From assembly GCA_041658405.1 (NCBI GenBank), contig JBBAAG010000002.1, positions 1 to 64,000 of the forward strand: a stretch of DNA of 64,000 nucleotides, in the 5' to 3' direction. Positions 62,703 to 64,000 of the stretch are shown here, in pieces. The notes under the pieces were generated by a model. It did no database searches. It was not told the origin of the DNA and saw only the letters and a list, made by a program, of their open reading frames with translations. Each line of letters begins with the position of its first letter. The stretch's first letter is position 1. Both the position numbers and the translations under genes were made by a program. Source of the DNA: Elusimicrobiota bacterium. Its GTDB lineage: Bacteria > Elusimicrobiota > UBA5214 > JBBAAG01.

Positions 62703-63739
62703 GTATGATTATGTCGACGGTATATACCGCTCACTCAATAATCGTTTCGCAGACGAAACGATTGAAAGCGTTCGCGGCATATATCGTCGACAAACAATTA
62801 ATAATTTTATTTTTAGTATTGTTATTTACCCCATTACAAAACGGGGAGTGCGCGTTTGTGTATACGGACTACAGTGCGCGGGGGCTCGGGATGAACGGCG
62901 CGATCTGCACGGTTACCGGCGTTACCGCCGACACTGCGGGTGTGTATTACAATCCGGCGTTAACCGCAATCAGCGGGGGGAACGAGAACACCTCGCGTCC
63001 CCGGGTGAGTATGTCGTACGAATCGTTGTATCCTGGCGTGATGGACAGTTTATGGTTAGGTACGCTGGTGTACACGCATCCGGTGAACCGCATAGTGGGA
63101 ACGTTTGGCGTGAACTACCTCCAGTTTGGTTCGAGTTTGTATAGCGAACAAGTTGCGGGACTTACCTATGCGCGGGAAATGCTATATTTTGAACCGTTAA
63201 AACTGGGTGTTACAGTGAAAACATTAACGAAAAGTTATGGGCAGACAGGGTATACCAACCGCGACCCTACGTTTGCCAACGCAATGACCGCTACGGGTGT
63301 AAGCTACGACGTAGGGCTGACCTACGCAACACCGTTATCTGGCCTTGTGGCAGGCGCGTCTGCGCGTAACGTAGATCGTCCGAATATTAAGCTGGTGAAA
63401 CGCGACATTGTTCCTGCGGAGTACCGCGTAGGTCTGGGCTACCAAATGGAAACAGTATCGACCGAACTTGTGTATTATTGCACGACCTCTGCGGGTACGG
63501 ACGCTGCGTTGTTGCTGGGCAGCGAATGGTGGATATTAAGAAACGTGTTTGCTTTCCGCGCAGGCTGCGGGTATGGCGTAAGCGAGTACAAGTCTGTATC
63601 TTTTGGGTTGAGTTACCGGTTTAGCATCCCCGGGATGAAAACGTTTATTACACTCGATTACGGGTACGGCTATCAGTTCAACGGTGCGATGGATAATACC
63701 GTTGGGAACAACCTCGCGACGTTAAACATACAGTTTTGA
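62699..63739 (+). CDS. PorV-like (UPF0164-type) outer-membrane barrel protein
   Basis: 346 residues if the ATG at 62699 (4-bp overlap) is used. A hydrophobic signal (LIILFLVLLFTPLQNGECA) ends near residue 50; N-terminal extension before it is unusually long, so a later start (for example TTG at 62762) is possible. The mature part has the family start DYSARGLGMNGA...DTAGVYYNPA and many amphipathic strands ending in aromatic Phe (LATLNIQF). PorV/UPF0164 barrels shuttle proteins with C-terminal sorting domains in type IX-like export; adjacency to the FlgD-domain protein fits. Confidence 0.82.
   Translation: MSMIMSTVYTAHSIIVSQTKRLKAFAAYIVDKQLIILFLVLLFTPLQNGECAFVYTDYSARGLGMNGAICTVTGVTADTAGVYYNPALTAISGGNENTSRPRVSMSYESLYPGVMDSLWLGTLVYTHPVNRIVGTFGVNYLQFGSSLYSEQVAGLTYAREMLYFEPLKLGVTVKTLTKSYGQTGYTNRDPTFANAMTATGVSYDVGLTYATPLSGLVAGASARNVDRPNIKLVKRDIVPAEYRVGLGYQMETVSTELVYYCTTSAGTDAALLLGSEWWILRNVFAFRAGCGYGVSEYKSVSFGLSYRFSIPGMKTFITLDYGYGYQFNGAMDNTVGNNLATLNIQF
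62740..62763 (+). repeat. 10-bp perfect hairpin in the PorV-like leader
   Basis: AATCGTTTCG / CGAAACGATT with loop CAGA. No T-tract follows. It lies in the 5' part of the frame, after the overlapping stop and before the signal peptide, so it may influence translation or processing. Confidence 0.5.
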
Positions 63740-63795
63740 TACAGCGTCAACCAAGAACCGAAGCGCTTATTTCCTTCACTCTATGATTCCGTTTT

Positions 63796-63907
63796 AACAC
63801 AGGCACAGCAGCTCCGCTGGCCGCCCCGATTGTGTCGGGGCTTATGATTTCGCTCCGTGCAAGGGAAGTCGCGAAATATAAACCATCGTTACTGCTGTGC
63901 CTGTGTT
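63796..63907. repeat. 16-bp inverted repeats enclosing a GC-rich hairpin
   Basis: AACACAGGCACAGCAG (63796-63811) is perfectly repeated in inverse at 63892-63907. Inside lies GCCCCGA-TTGTG-TCGGGGC. The whole 112-bp element could fold as one long structured stem. No gene is seen in 63740-64000. It could be a palindromic dispersed element, a structured RNA or a mobile-element trace. Confidence 0.5.
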
Positions 63908-64000
63908 TTGTCGAATATCACGTTTAAAAGTTTTTTTCAGGTCGGAATCGAAAGCCGTTCAGAAAACAAGCGCTCCGGGTTGTTTTTATCTCGACAGCGT

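Noticed and set aside
63796..63907. Integron attC site
   Set aside because: Long inverted arms are present, but no GTTRRRY/RYYYAAC core pair was found at the ends and no integrase or cassette array is seen.
1..64000. CRISPR arrays, rRNA, tRNA and known riboswitches
   Set aside because: No regularly spaced repeats, no tRNA cloverleaf or rRNA stretch and no lysine, thiamine or cobalamin riboswitch-like leader were recognised in the intergenic regions read by eye.

Overview
The window looks like a chromosome segment of an uncultivated Gram-negative bacterium. It carries two TolC-family outer-membrane proteins, a MacAB-type pump, lipoproteins, a bacterial lipocalin, a PorV-like barrel, an MltA transglycosylase and the LL-diaminopimelate aminotransferase route to lysine. 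TMTC-like GT-C/TPR proteins, CBM9-fused glycosidase-like proteins, FlgD-like C-terminal domains and moderate GC point to candidate phyla around Elusimicrobiota, Omnitrophota or Firestonebacteria. That placement is inference; no rRNA or tRNA was seen to settle it.

Layout. 1-7.6 kb: a GT-C/TPR membrane protein cut by the left edge, a membrane beta-propeller protein, a DUF2156 protein, a Cys-rich mini-protein, a lipocalin, twin M23/LytM proteins each behind a sigma-54-type promoter, and an SGNH hydrolase. 7.6-14.7 kb: TolC, adaptor, permease and ATPase, a DegP/HtrA protease and a receiver-GGDEF protein. 14.7-22.1 kb: LysM-FecR protein, Cache-HAMP-PAS histidine kinase, single-domain response regulator overlapping an ATP-grasp ligase, TlpA-like thioredoxin and MltA. 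22.1-31 kb (minus): nadX, a CBM9/glycosidase-like giant, nadA, panC, folK, dapL, a small membrane protein and dapB.

31-38.6 kb is an accessory island with defence-like content: a DUF2075 helicase with a MazG-like pyrophosphohydrolase, a TPR/HExxH protein, the decayed 3' end of a type I R-M methylase gene, a nucleotidyltransferase/winged-helix pair, a fused hsdS scrap and a YgjP-like metallopeptidase. Together with a second CBM9/glycosidase-like gene it separates dapB/dapL from dapA/dapF/lysA, all on one strand, as if inserted into an ancestral lysine operon. 38.6-50.1 kb (minus): that glycosidase-like gene, dapA, dapF, lysA, a TPR protein, patatin, TolC, argH and argG, mostly touching or overlapping by 4 bp.

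50.4-63.7 kb (plus) looks like a surface-structure module: a DUF4143 ATPase; an ECF sigma factor with an anti-sigma protein ending in a FlgD-like C-terminal domain; an OmpR-type regulator with a degenerate receiver; three glycosyltransferases interleaved with two fibre-like proteins (a seven-blade propeller and a VGIGT-repeat protein); a 898-residue modular surface protein with the same C-terminal domain; and a PorV-like barrel. The most unusual items are the sigma-54 twin M23 pair with HxD in place of HxH, the anti-sigma/sorting-domain chimera beside a glycosylated-fibre cassette, and the layered defence island inside the dap genes.
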